From: Asterella californica
Lineage: Eukaryota; Streptophyta; Marchantiopsida; Marchantiales; Aytoniaceae
DNA length: 64,000 bases
NCBI GenBank assembly: GCA_036924285.1
Contig: JAYKYS010000004.1
Coordinates: 22,352,001-22,416,000, forward strand
Reading direction: 5' to 3'
Shown: positions 43,746 through 55,800 of the stretch, in pieces
How positions within the stretch are numbered: the stretch's first letter is position 1
Layout of the letters: each line of letters begins with the position of its first letter
Made by a program: the position numbers and the translations under genes
Notes under the pieces: generated by a model
What the model saw: only the letters and a program-made list of their open reading frames with translations
Databases searched by the model: none
What the model was told of the DNA's origin: nothing

Positions 43746-46700
43746 ATTAGATGAACATTTTGGGAATACAAGATTACACCGACATTAGAGCAAAAGCACA
43801 CTTCCGTGAGATGAAGAACATCCACCAGAGCGCGGACCAAACTGTAGAGAACACGGTGCTATAATTAGGTCCAATGCCATGACAAACACCAAGAAAAATC
43901 TGACCAGTTGGAGCAAACCTACTGATGCGAACACAACAAAAATCAATCATCCACAAATAATAGCGCAGAACTGCACAGTGATGAGGATGTCGCATCAAGA
44001 ACTATGAAAATAAAAGATGCACTTCTTGGAGGATCCACTCACGAATATATGCTAATGAAATGCAGAAAGATCGAGATATCTAATGAGACCCACAGTGAAA
44101 AGAACACCGTAAGCACCACGATGTTGAAACGTATACACCATCGACGTCACAACAACCACTGAACTTTACAACAAACGATAACAGAAGCAGCGGATCTCAT
44201 AATAGTACTCGCAGCGGATCTCAATGTAGTGACGAATATGATGAAATGAACTTGCAATGAGCACAGCAAGCTCCATAACCTCATGAATCCTACAACGCGT
44301 AGTCACAACACACAACAACAACTGATCACATTTGTTCGAGTACAACAACCCTATTCACCCTCTTGTCTTGTCTTGAAATGACTTCATGTTCTAGCAGCTC
44401 GAGGCGCTCGCTACTGTGCAGCTGGAAGAATGCCATATCACCTCCTTGGGTCTTATATACTTGAATAAGTGGTTTAAATGCTAAAAGAAGAAAAAGATAC
44501 AGAAATCTAGACATGCCTCGTAAGATAAGCATAGACATACTCTTTTCTGAAAGATAATTACGAGAGTTAAGTTATTACTAATTAAATATTAAAATATTCT
44601 AAATATTGATTTATTATATAATATTTTTATCAATAAGAGTAAGTAATAAATGAATGAACATATTGCACTCTTGCATGTACATTCGTCTGGAAGAGATGAT
44701 ACATGCAATGGAATAAGTCAGAGAATATCCATAGAATGTTCGGTTTAAAGACTTAACCACTTTATATAAATGAATTTTGTTTTTGTTGTTTTCTTAAAGG
44801 TGATTTGGAACCAGAGCTTCTAGCACAAGCAAATTCATGTTAAAGGAAGAAAGTACTACTACACAGATAAGCCTCCGTCAAAGATGTCGTCTATTGAACA
44901 TCCGAAAGGTCAACTGAGTTCAAGTCGTCTCGTTAAGAAGATCCTCCAAATTGTTGTCGTTGTCAGTTAATGACGACGATAATATCTTCACTTCCTTTTC
45001 CTTTTTTCTAAATATAAAGCGCACGCCATGCGCACAGAAGTCACCTCTCTCGCCAGACTCCAGACTTTCGACTCCAGTTACGGTCTGACGGAAAGCTTCG
45101 GATTGACTGTATGGACATACGCCCTACTGTAGTTACCGCAAGCGCGAGAACAACACAATGTTGTCAGCAAAAGTCCAACCACGCAGTTGTTTCTCAGCCA
45201 TCAAACCTGATCAACAGCGCTACTGTAACTCGGTTCACTTTTTTCTTCATCAAACCTGATCAACAGCGCTACTGTAACTCGGTTCACTTTTTCTAGCGTT
45301 GATATCTGACGCTGGTAAAAGTACTGTAGTGGTGAGTTCCCAGACCGGTCAAATGGAAAGCATGGATGGAAAGGTTGAGGGTGTGACTATTCCTTTTGTA
45401 TATAAGAATTTTCAATAACTTTTCCTCCATTTCAAATGAATGGGGAAAAGAATAAGGATAAAGAATATAAACCTTAGAGGTTTTGGAGTAAAGTCTGATA
45501 TACACTGTCCAACTTTAGAAATAGAGTGAACAGAGAAAACAAGTGGATGGAAAGCCAATAGTTCCTCTTCTGCTTTTCTAACGTGAGCCCACACGAACAG
45601 CCCACAACTTTATCGAAAATGCCAATAACTTTTGGTCACTTCATAATTCGAAAGGCCAATCATTTCTCTCACTTCTGTGCTGTGGAGAACTCATCTCTTC
45701 AGAGGTGAGAAAGGAATGTGCAATTTACTTCATCAACACAAAAGTACACTTATTTTCCACGCGCACTGTGAATTAATTATGCATGCTACGTGAGTTTTGA
45801 ACAGGAAGGAAAAGGACAAGCAAGAAATTAAGGAGAAACCTATGGATGTAGACTGGTTATGGTATGGACAAGATGAATCAGACTTGGAAGAAAAAAGATC
45901 TCTTTTGCTTTGTGTTAGACAATAATATACAAATATGACGTTTAAATCTCAGATTAAATGATATAGAAAATAATTAAAGAGTTATTGAACAAACTCAAAC
46001 TTTACGTTATCTTAGGCTCTCGAAAATGAGAGAGCTGTCGTAGGAGACACTATAGTAAGTTGGCTTTGGGGTGGCTTCTCCGTAAAAAGAGAAAACAGCA
46101 ATCAATATTTTTTTGAGGTTAGTTTAGGATTAGGGAAGGATGTCAAATTATTCATTCTAAATATTAAATATTAACATACTACAAAGCAGCAGATATTCTT
46201 GACATAACCTATAAGAGCAGTGCATAGAAATGAGTTTAGAGAAGTAAAAGTCCAGGTTCCGGGGTCACCACATTGATTTTAATCTTGACATAATTTATTG
46301 ATAGCGCAAGAAGGGTTAGGCAAATTTGGCAAATTAACAAACGTGACACCCTTCTTCATTCTGGAAGAGGGTGAATAATACCTTGTAACTTATATATATC
46401 TTATTATTGTACCTTCACTGTGTTATTTAGGTTTTCTACTCTCAATATTGCTTCTACTGCAATAGAAGCTCTGCACAACCTCCTAATCCACTCCTATTCT
46501 CACTCACTTGTTTACAATACGGTGTAAGTACTGTCTAGTGGATACCCAAAGTTCATATCCATGATGGTCAAGAATCTGATAGAAGTAGAAGAGAAGTATA
46601 TAGTTTTTTTGAAAGGAAAAGTTCGATCATTCTTATTCAGTAATTTATTTAATGATATTTTCATCCACTACCTGCCAATTATTAATGAAGCTTTTGTACT

Positions 46701-46896
46701 CAGAAAATTAAAGTCAGAGGTGAACTAGTACGGTGAACTTGACCTCTATATTACATCCACCTAAGTGTTCGATCATAAAGAAATAGCTATCGAGTATTTG
46801 TTATATCATATGTTTATGGTGTTATCATTTTAGAGTAATGTGAACATCATTGTTGAAATGTAAAAGTTACCATGAGACTATCGATGATGTAACGTC
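43746..46896. other. Intergenic, no gene seen
   Basis: AT-rich in parts, with short chance frames only. Confidence 0.45.
45199..45296. repeat. Tandem duplication, 49 bp x 2
   Basis: CATCAAACCTGATCAACAGC starts at 45199 and 45248; the two 46-bp cores, ending in TCGGTTCACTTTTT, are identical, so the duplication is recent. Confidence 0.92.
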
Positions 46897-46906
46897 GAGT
46901 TAAACC
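46897..46906. repeat. Left target-site duplication (10 bp)
   Basis: GAGTTAAACC, repeated directly at 47348-47357 on the other side of the element. Confidence 0.75.
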
Positions 46907-47347
46907 CAGGAATTGGCTTGATCATACCCCGAGTACGTTTCATGCGCTTGATCACACCCCTGAAAACAGTGTATCGCTTGATCATACCCTTGACTGGTAA
47001 AGAGCAATGGTCCCGGTCTGAGATGACATTTCAGCTCACAATCCCCGTCCATGCTGATGTGTAAATAGCGATAAGAAGATGTAAGAAGCGGGAAGCACAG
47101 CCGTAGAGCTCAGTAGCGAGAGATTTGACTTCAACTCCTCGAAACTGTGTACACGTTAGAGCGGACGAGGCTACTCTGTACACATCAGAGCGGACGGAAC
47201 GTTCCAGTTGACATGCACAGTCCAACATGTCTTGTCTAACCGGGACCACTGCCTGTTGCCAGTCACGGATACGATCAAGCAACAGAATGTTTTCAGAGGT
47301 ATGATCAAGCGCAGGAATCATTATGAGGTATGATCAAGCCAATCTCT
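46907..47347. mobile_element. 441-bp MITE with about 97-bp TIRs and GCTTGATCATACC repeats
   Basis: The ends are inverted copies: GGCTTGATCATACC, GCGCTTGATCA.ACC, ACCCCTGAAAACA-like text and a further GCTTGATC-TAC appear on the left in the same order as in the reverse complement of the right. The motif GCTTGATCATACC recurs three times per end. Flanking 10-bp direct repeats mark the insertion. Target length fits Mutator-like elements. There is no transposase; the 96-codon minus-strand frame in the middle is not recognised. Confidence 0.8.
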
Positions 47348-48928
47348 GAGTTAAACCAGAAAGAACTAGGTGTACATCTTGCTGTTGTGGATGCAATATG
47401 AGCCTCTTCGTACAAACTTCACTTCTATATGAACCTCTAAAATAGATGATAAATATCCATATTTGTGCTATAGTACATGTAAGGTTAAATAACTAGTTAA
47501 TATTCTAAGGAAAATTTTGATGACTGTTAGAGTGCATATATATTATCCTTGTGGGTTGCTCTACAACAAGAAGACCCGTAGCCTAAAAACGAATAACAAA
47601 ATGTAAAAACAAAAGGTTAACAAGGGATGATCCTCACAGAGAGGTGTCTGATATGTTACAATATCATACTTTGTGAAAAGATAGAATTATCTCCACAAAT
47701 GTGTTTGATGACACCTCTCCACAAATGTCTCTTAATGACGTATTACTTGCTCTTACTTGGCTACCGTCAGTAAATCATCATTTTGATTTCGTACATTATT
47801 TCATTATCTTCGACCATGTCTAAATAACTTTGTCATTCAAATCATTTCAACAATAAAATACACGTTAAATGATATATGCTCAAAAAACTGAGGTATGCAA
47901 TGTGACATGTCACAGACATGACAAAATGACTGGTTTTATTTTCAATAATTACGTCGTTAGGAAAGACATAATCAAGCACAACAAATCTACTGAGAGTGTG
48001 ATCAAACAAATTTTTTGAATCATCTCATCCATTATAGCCATTGTAAAGTGATCCCACTTATAGTAGCAATCTATTCCTACTAATCAAATTTAATACAACG
48101 GAGAGGAACAAATATCTAAAGTGTAATCCATCATTCTTTTATTTAATCATAGTTATTGAATATTATATCTCAACTTTATTTTCTGATTCCAAACAGTATG
48201 TATGTATCCTTTTTATTATCCAAACCTTAAAATATAAAACATCTCTCTAGTAATAACCTCTATGTAGTGATAAGAAGTGACGGATCTCCACTCTTTCACT
48301 AGTCAACTTGGTTGCTTATTCACCTCTTCCATCGGAAGATGGAAGAGGGCTGCAACCAAGTTGATATATTGATTTATTACTTAACTTATTGACTGCAGCA
48401 CCCTCCCGCATTTGTACCATGTGAAGCGCAAAGCCACACACTCCACTTATGGGTTTTCTAAAAAAGCTTCCAACGTTCTTGGAGCAAGTAACAGTTAACA
48501 CTTAAATATTATTTTGATTTTAATATCTACTTAACTTAGAGTATTTATATAACACTTACATCATTTCCGATATCATAAACAGATCAAAAGTATAGAAGTT
48601 CATTGTGGATGCTTATTCACTATAAACATGTTCTATTGTATACGATTAGTATGCATAGATATGTGTGCATCATTTTATTTTTATTTCCTTTTTAAGAAAG
48701 AAGATGGTACGCTCGGGACTTTATTGAGAAGCAAGAATAGCGCCAAAGCATACAAGGAGGACCAGTAACCACAATAGCCGAATGAAAGGCATGTGGTCGA
48801 GTAATCCAACACTAAGTATGCGGTCTTAGAGGCCGTAATTAAAGGCCCGAGTCCACCTCCACTGCAAAGAAAGAAGAACAATAAACATCCTCAAGCGGCA
48901 TCGGCATTTGGAGGCCGTGACGTAGAAC
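47348..48928. other. Intergenic, AT-rich
   Basis: No gene is seen. At 47930-48030 lies a decayed copy of the 39.1-kb relic (ACGTCGTTAGGAAAGACATA, ATCAAGCAC, GTGTGATCAAAC). Confidence 0.4.
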
Positions 48929-50400
48929 TTGAGGGCGTTTTTTTTTTTGCCGTTGGCTGAGCAGGAGTTTGTGATTGATATTTGTTTTTTGATGTATCTG
49001 ACGCCGCTTCTTTTGGTGTGTTCTAAACGTCTTCTTTCTCACGGTCATTTTGAACAACGAGAGCCGAACGACGATGGGGCCGCTCATGCAAGGGCATGTG
49101 TGGAACCACTTGCACGACGACGGTCGCTGCCGCTCGCTCGAGTGCTGATTCTCAGAAATTCATCGGACCTTTGCGACTGTTTTGACTTATGGGTGAGCTC
49201 GTCAGGTCATGCGCGCCGATTCGTGGATTTTCTTTCTTCGTCTTGTATTCATAGATTGCATGAGCTCTCGTCGAGACTTTCGTATTTCTTCTTTCTTCTG
49301 CTGTCATGCTCGGGGATTGATCTCATTGTAGGGGCTCTTGTCGAGTTTTCTTGTTGCTCCATGACTTCTCTTCTTCCAGGGGCTGTCGTGCTCACTGATT
49401 CTCATTTTTTCCGTCTCTTGTTGCAATTTCACTTACATCGGAAGAAAGATGCTGTCGCTCCAAGTTTTGTTGCTGATACTCCTCTTTTCTCGTTTGCTCG
49501 GTTCTCCTATCAGGGATAATTGAGCAATCGAGAAGTCTTTTCTGCTTGGTCCAGATTTCACATTGGGTATTTCTTCAGCACGGTAGACGCCATGGATCTT
49601 GCTACTTCATGAAGAAGTTACCTAATTTTTCATCTTGCTGCCCTTCGATCGCGATCTACTAGAGGGGGGCCATCCTATTTCTTCGCTGGAGTGCGAAGAA
49701 ACATCTGGTAGACGCCATGGATCTTGCTGCTTCATGAAGATGCTGCCGACTTTTTCATCTTGCTGCCCTTCGATCGCGGTTTATTGGAGGGAGGTCGTGT
49801 TGTATCTTCGTTCGGATCCTCTCTCTCGCTTCATGCAGCTTCACGTGTTCTGGCTTTGGACTCAATTATCATTTTCTTACAGGGCCGCCGTTGCTATCGT
49901 GGTGTTCGTCCTTCACGTTTGCGCAAGGATGGCGAAAGTAACTTCGAAACCTACTGCGATACACATGTCGACGGGGTGGGCGGTTCGTTGCATTGTAATT
50001 TCATGCTTTTCTCGTTATCGTCCTTCACGTACTTCTCTTCGCACATATTTGCATTTTTGCCTGATGGCTAGTGATTTTGAAGATAATGATGGAACCGATG
50101 ATGAAAAAGTTACCTCTCCTCGTCTCTCGTCTGAAATACTCCTGCGTGCAGTCCTTTACTTGTACCATCCAGCCCTTTGATTGTACCGTCGAGTCTTTAT
50201 TCACCAGCGTCATCGGACCTCTCCCCTTTTGTGTCTCCACATCCTTTGTCTGTATTACATAGTATTCAAGCATTTTGTAACCATGGTATCGAGGATTACA
50301 AGTGCCAAGTAGATCAATTTTCTGTTCCATCCATTCAATCTCTTTATCTGTTGCTGTCTTCAGGATATCTTTTGTTTTCTGATCAGAGCTGTACCTGACA
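48929..50400. other. T-rich region with internal direct repeats and unsupported open frames
   Basis: The plus strand has long open frames (196 codons at 48929, 181 at 49635), but the products are Ser/Leu/Phe/Cys-rich, typical of pyrimidine-rich DNA, and show no domain. The block GGTAGACGCCATGGATCTTG recurs at 49582 and 49707 with about 100 bp of following homology (TTTTTCATCTTGCTGCCCTT); GTCCTTCACG recurs near 49906 and 50021; GGGGCT(C/G)T(T/C)GT(C/G) words recur near 49330-49390. This looks like an old repeat or LTR rather than a gene. Confidence 0.4.
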
Positions 50401-50776
50401 AGGAGCTACATTTACATCGATTTCTGATTCTGTTTGAAGCCGCCTAAATTCTTGTTGCTTGGATAGGATTACGTCAAAATATTTTATGCTTTCTCAGGGA
50501 CGATCGAGTGCTCCTAGTGTATAGTGGATCCTTTCTTATATGTGGAGTGGAAAGACTTGTGACTGATTTTAAGAATAGTTGATCCATCATTTTTCTTATC
50601 CGAAATTCATCCGTCACGAAGAGAATGAGACTCTGAAACCAGTCATTTATTCTGTGTTTAGACAGAAATCTGTAGCCTGCTAGACATTATGCTAGACATT
50701 AAACAGTCGAATTTACATGATAAGTTGTAAACACTATCCATACCTTTTTGATGCAAATACGGATTGGTCGAAGTGA

Positions 50777-51508
50777 GCATCGACTAGTCCGAATGTTTCT
50801 CGTTCGAAGCAGACAATAACCAAAAGTCTTGAGGTATCAGTGACTATTGGTCAGACAAGAGGTGACCTTGATCTTGCTTGTTGGGGTCCGTTATGCAGTT
50901 TCATACAGCGTGAATGTGAGACTGGTCTTATCTCTGTGGAGAGAGGGGGTGCTCTGTTGCACATTCACATCCAAGAAGTCTTATGTTTGCGGACCTCTAG
51001 TCTTATAGATGTTAAGAACATGCTCATCGTCGTCCTAAGTTGGAAAAGAAGCAGTAGACCACTAGGGGTTGAGATTTGCGTGAAGAAGCTTAATAATCGA
51101 GGTCTTCATACCTTCGTCGACATCGTTGGTTATTGTATGAAAAACAAGTTTGAGGTTCATCATCGTTCTTGCATGAAGAATATCAATGATTCGATGCTTG
51201 CAGATGGAGACGAGGTTTTCACTCTCTTCGGTGCAGCAGACACAAAAGACCCAGTGGAACTCAGTTCTAACAACATACTGCAAAGAGTCTTGCAATTCAA
51301 CAAGTACAAGTGTAGACATCCGCTTGGAAGTACATTGCGATCTTCACTGCGATCCATGGTTTGATCTGGGAAATACTCTCCTTCGTGCATGTGGCTTAGG
51401 GATAACGGAATACAGCGTGCCAGAAGCAATACATTGTGGAAGTCAATTGTACACCCGGAGACTATCACTATGAGGGATATAGATATCATGTTCTTTTCTA
51501 ACCAATAG
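50777..51508 (+). pseudogene. HUH endonuclease, Replitron-like Rep, with one premature TGA
   Basis: An open frame from after the TGA at 50774 to the TAG at 51506 is broken only by a TGA at 51362; reading continues in frame afterwards with family-like sequence (GKYSPSCMW, then TMRDIDIMFF). Blocks: SKQTITKSL; ETGLISVERGGALLHIHIQ, whose HIH at 50960-50968 is the metal-binding HUH motif after a typical S-x-ERG strand; LHTFVDIVGYCMKN with the candidate nucleophile tyrosine at 51131-51133 and following lysine; then NNILQRVLQFNKYK. This order matches HUH Rep proteins of Replitron-type eukaryotic transposons as I recall them. Such proteins nick one DNA strand through a tyrosine-DNA link. No initiator ATG is obvious, so an upstream exon or truncation is likely. 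Family call moderate; HUH fold likely. Confidence 0.6.
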
Positions 51509-52291
51509 ACTCGTAGACGACACTTCGACGCAGTCAGTCAAGAGGAAGAGGAGCGCTTGCTGAGTTTATCATCCCCGAGGATGGACATAGTCTGCCCATT
51601 GTTTGAGTCTGTGCGCATTTTCCTTGAGTATATGTCGTTATGCAGTGCTTTCTTTCGCGACATGACAGCGAGACGAGAGGAAGATAATATTGTGCACGCG
51701 AGCAGCTCTATCCGCTTCTCTATTTTTTCCATTTTTCTCTAGTTTTCATCATCAGGTGAGACAACAGAGGAGAGACCGTCGAGCACGCAGGAGAACTGTT
51801 AGAAGTCTACTGCAGAAGTCCAAGTTTTGAAGTGTAGATAAGACAGTAGCTACCAAGGTTTGGAACTGTAGATATTTCAGTAGTGCAGGATGACTAATTT
51901 TGTATTTTAAGTTACGAGAGTTTGTCATAGACGAGCCACTATGGTCTAGATTATAAAGACCTAATAAATTTTCAGTGTTCCACCGTGGTCTTTTCTTTCT
52001 CAAAGGCCTCAATGTATCTTACATGAACCACAAAACGTCCGTATACACTTCCACGAAGCCTCACGTCCACAAACGACGAACTCAAAGTGATCGTGTATGA
52101 GTACAGTAATTTGCGGGTACTGCAGGTTTGAAAACGAGGAATGAAGAGCAGCATAGTGTAAAATGTAGCCGAAAAAAATAGAAAAGCCCAAAGTGGCTTA
52201 AACCCAAAACGAGGAGAAAAAATACACAAAGAAAACAGTTGAAAACCCTGCAATACACTTTTAGGTGAATATGCAACAGGGAAGAACAGTA
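51509..52291. other. Flank of the HUH-like frame, no gene seen
   Basis: An open frame at 51557-51742 is unremarkable. Terminal structures of a rolling-circle type element could not be recognised here. Confidence 0.35.
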
Positions 52292-52549
52292 AGGGGTGTC
52301 ATTTCATTTCATACCAAACAGATTTTTTTCTCAGGATCGGGTTTAGATCGGGGTCTTCTCGCGAGACAAGTCCGATTCATTTTCATGGATCATGTCTTTT
52401 TTTGCCTTCCAAGTTATCCGGACAAGTATCTAACTAAAATTCTGCATAAATTTTTTTAAGAAGATTTTCTGAGAGTATTTTTAACTCAGACTCGCATTTG
52501 AACTCTTCGAGCATAGTATACTTACCAAATGTGCGAAAATGACACCCCT
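52292..52549. mobile_element. 258-bp MITE candidate with 13-bp TIRs
   Basis: AGGGGTGTCATTT at 52292-52304 is inverted at 52537-52549 (AAATGACACCCCT). Flanks AGTA and AGTG suggest a 3-bp AGT target duplication, which fits PIF/Harbinger-like MITEs, but the short match leaves the superfamily open. Confidence 0.55.
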
Positions 52550-52737
52550 AGTGGCAAACAATCCCAAGAATCACCACTAATAGATTAAAGTTCATGTTGT
52601 GTGTTTCATGTCTTAACATGAACTTTCTTTTATCGAAAGTCATTTGACTGGTGCAGGAAAACACTTTTAACCAATAATTGTTTAGTTTAATAAATCACCA
52701 ATCGTTCATAAACTGATGTCTATCTTAGTATTTTTTG

Positions 52738-52880
52738 GGTTTGTGGCGGTTAGCTTGATGGGCTAGCTTCCGCTTCCCAACATGGAGGTGCAAATTCGAT
52801 ATTTGAAAACAGACAGAGTAGCTTATGCATGGAAACATATGAGCCGTTAATATTGTTTTCCGAATTTAGCTTCTATTATT
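52738..52880 (+). mobile_element. tRNA-derived SINE-like element
   Basis: The head GTGGCGGTTAGCTTGATGGG has an A-box-like pattern; a decayed B-box (GCAAATTCGATAT) follows at tRNA spacing; the element ends in a TTATTATTATTATTTAG simple-repeat tail. The anticodon region does not form a functional tRNA. Confidence 0.35.
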
Positions 52881-55800
52881 ATTATTTAGTTTAAATTAGT
52901 TTTTTTATTTAATCTAGTTTTATCTGAACATTGGCGTATTCAACACAGTCTAGAGAAGAAATTTTAGTCTCAATATGTTATTCATGAACTGAACTCCACA
53001 GGTCAAGAGGGGTCTTCTTCTGCTACTACTTTCTTCGGTTGGACCTTGCAAAGGATGTTTGATTTGTCCGAGCTGCCGAGTAAATGTTGTCCTTGTGATC
53101 ACATGGCAATCTGACTGACTTTTAGACGTAGTTACGCTTTCCACGAGATCCCCGACGTCCTTTCTCGTGCCCTCGGCGTAGCCACGCGCGCCCCGAAAGT
53201 GATCGAGATATCCGGACCAGGTGCTTGACGTCGTTCTAAAGCTCGTGGACCTTCGAAGATTGCGTAAGTGGAGCGTTTGTTCGACAAATCGCAGGAGCTA
53301 TAACTTCTATCCTTCTACTTGGCGTCCCATTAAGACCCAGTTTTGACTTGTGGTAGCCAGAATTTGAAATTTGATCTCCTTTTGTCATTTCTTGGAATGC
53401 GCTGGAGATCAGGATGTTCTGTTTACCACTGCAGTCGTCTGTCTGAGCCAGCACCACAAACGCGCCCAAAGAAAAGACAAGGTGATAAGCTGGACAAATG
53501 GCGACTAGTTCTTCCTCGGATTTGGAGCCCTCATCCTTTTTCACTTCTGCTATCCATGATAACCTGCAGCAACCTTCTCCTGGCTTATCTATCCAATGAT
53601 CCCTGTCTGTCTGCCCGGCTGTCTACTGAAAGAGACAGCCGGGCAGTCAATATTTCCCTTTGGAATGTTCTTTTACTTTTTCCACACGTTCCCCTCGGTC
53701 TTTCTCGTACCTCCTTTCCACATAAAGGTAAAGTTATAATCTAATCTCTATTTTAAAACAAGTTCCCGAACTTCCGGAAAAGCGCGTGTGCGTGCGATTG
53801 TCTTATTTAAGTCTGGATCCGCAACTCTCTCGTCTAGAAGTTCATATTTATTAATTATAAAAGCTTTTGGTTTTCCAAAATTGATTTTAATTCAGAATTT
53901 ATGTTTAATAACTTTATACTTTTAAGTAACATAAAGTGAAATACAAAAAAAGAGAATTGTATAGTATGCGTTGCAGTTCCAAAATCCAAGTACGACGCCT
54001 CCTGCCATGACCAGCCAGAGACAATTCTCATCCGACATTTTTTCTCTGTCTCTTCGCTTTGTCTCTTTCCTTCGTTTCGGTCAAAACTTCAAGCAGCATA
54101 CATATTATTAGATTCATCTCACTTTTCCTCAAAGAGAAAAGGGAATAGAACCTTTAACTTTCGATTTTGGAGAGCATTATTCTACTGTTAGAACTATTCT
54201 CCGTTCAAAATCATGGTTTTTGGTTTATATAGATTTTATTATTTGTATTTGATAATTTATTTAATTTCAATTCATTATGTTTATTTACTCCTTCCTCGAG
54301 TTCGGCTCATCTACAACGATTATCAGCTTATGAATGTGGTTTACAGTTGCGCTCTACAGCTTCCCAACGCTGTAGAACGAATACGTGGTAGAAGACTCTT
54401 AGTAAACTTAGTAATTTCTTAACTGTATAAATTTTCTCCGTTAAGTCACGAATATAAGAGTCCCGAAAATTGGTTAATGAAAGTTAATCTGAAAACATCT
54501 TTGATCATCTTTATATTATTCGGTCATGAAATCTGGCAAGTAAAATGTCAATATAGAACTCTAGACTAGTTTTACAGTATGCATTTTATTACAAGACAAC
54601 TTTGTTATATAATGAGTGAGAAATTGCAGAATTCTAGTTTGCATGGTTGCTTGAGAAAAACCAAAAAAACAAAATCTGAAACTAAACTACAAAGTGAGGA
54701 AAAGGGAATATTCTCTTTACTCTTTACCTATGCTCTTATATAGGTACTTGTGGGTTTAAAAAGTCTTTCTTGCGTATATAAAAGATTCAACATATCAGAA
54801 TAAAACCAACCAAGGGAATGGTTTGTTTTATCGCGATAATAAACATATAAACGTTTTTGCTACGGATTACAGTTTGTTCCACTTTGGGTGATCAAGTGCA
54901 TTATATAAACTCAGCATTCTCTTCTAGACCAAACTAAAAATCTATGAATTAATTAAATATCCTATACCAATAAAGGCATAGTCACGCACTCAATGATCAT
55001 TAAACATGTTCACTAAAAATATAACAAACTATTCCGAAACTTATAAACTAGTTAATGGAAATCTATATGAGTGAACCACATTATATTATTACAATTTTTT
55101 TACATTTTAGAACATGAATCTACTGAAAACATCTTTTGGTTTTTGAATCAAAAAACAATACCAAACCCATATTATATACAGATGTTATTATTATTGCTAT
55201 GCATTTGCATAGCTAACCGATTCTGTTGAAATAAGAAAAAATAGGCGGAAGAGAAAGTGGGATTTTTTTGTCGTTTCTATATACATAGACTTTCGATAAA
55301 AAGCCCCAGCGCACCATTATATGCTTGTAAACTAGATGTTTTGATTCTGCGGATGGACTATCTGAGGACAAAGAAACTGAATACTTATATTTGAACTTAC
55401 TCCTGGTGATAAGATTTCCTTATAAGAAACTAAATTTTGAACTAAGATTTAGATCAAACCTCTTCCGTAGCTTTACATATGTGACTAGTTTCACAATTAA
55501 GTATTCAATATTTACTGAAAAATGGTAAATAGAATGTTGGCGATTCTTTGAAACAAAACAGTATCTTCTTCCTTACCTAAAGTAAACAGAGAAAGTACAT
55601 TTTCCTTCGCTTTTATACTTGTACTTAAGGTTTAATGTAGCATATCTATACTTAAACTATAAATTCATTTGATATTAGTTTGTTGTACATCTAAACTAGT
55701 TTGAACTGTTCCTTGGAAATATCATGTATAGTTCCAAGGAATACTAAGAAATTCGATTCGTGAATCCATAAAAAGTATAGTTTTTTCTTTTATTATTTTA

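Noticed and set aside
48929..49519. 196-codon plus-strand frame
   Set aside because: Leu/Ser/Phe-rich product of pyrimidine-rich DNA, no domain, no splice context.
53120..53200. DVLSRAL peptide like the end of a gypsy RNase H
   Set aside because: Only seven residues match and nothing before or after fits pol.
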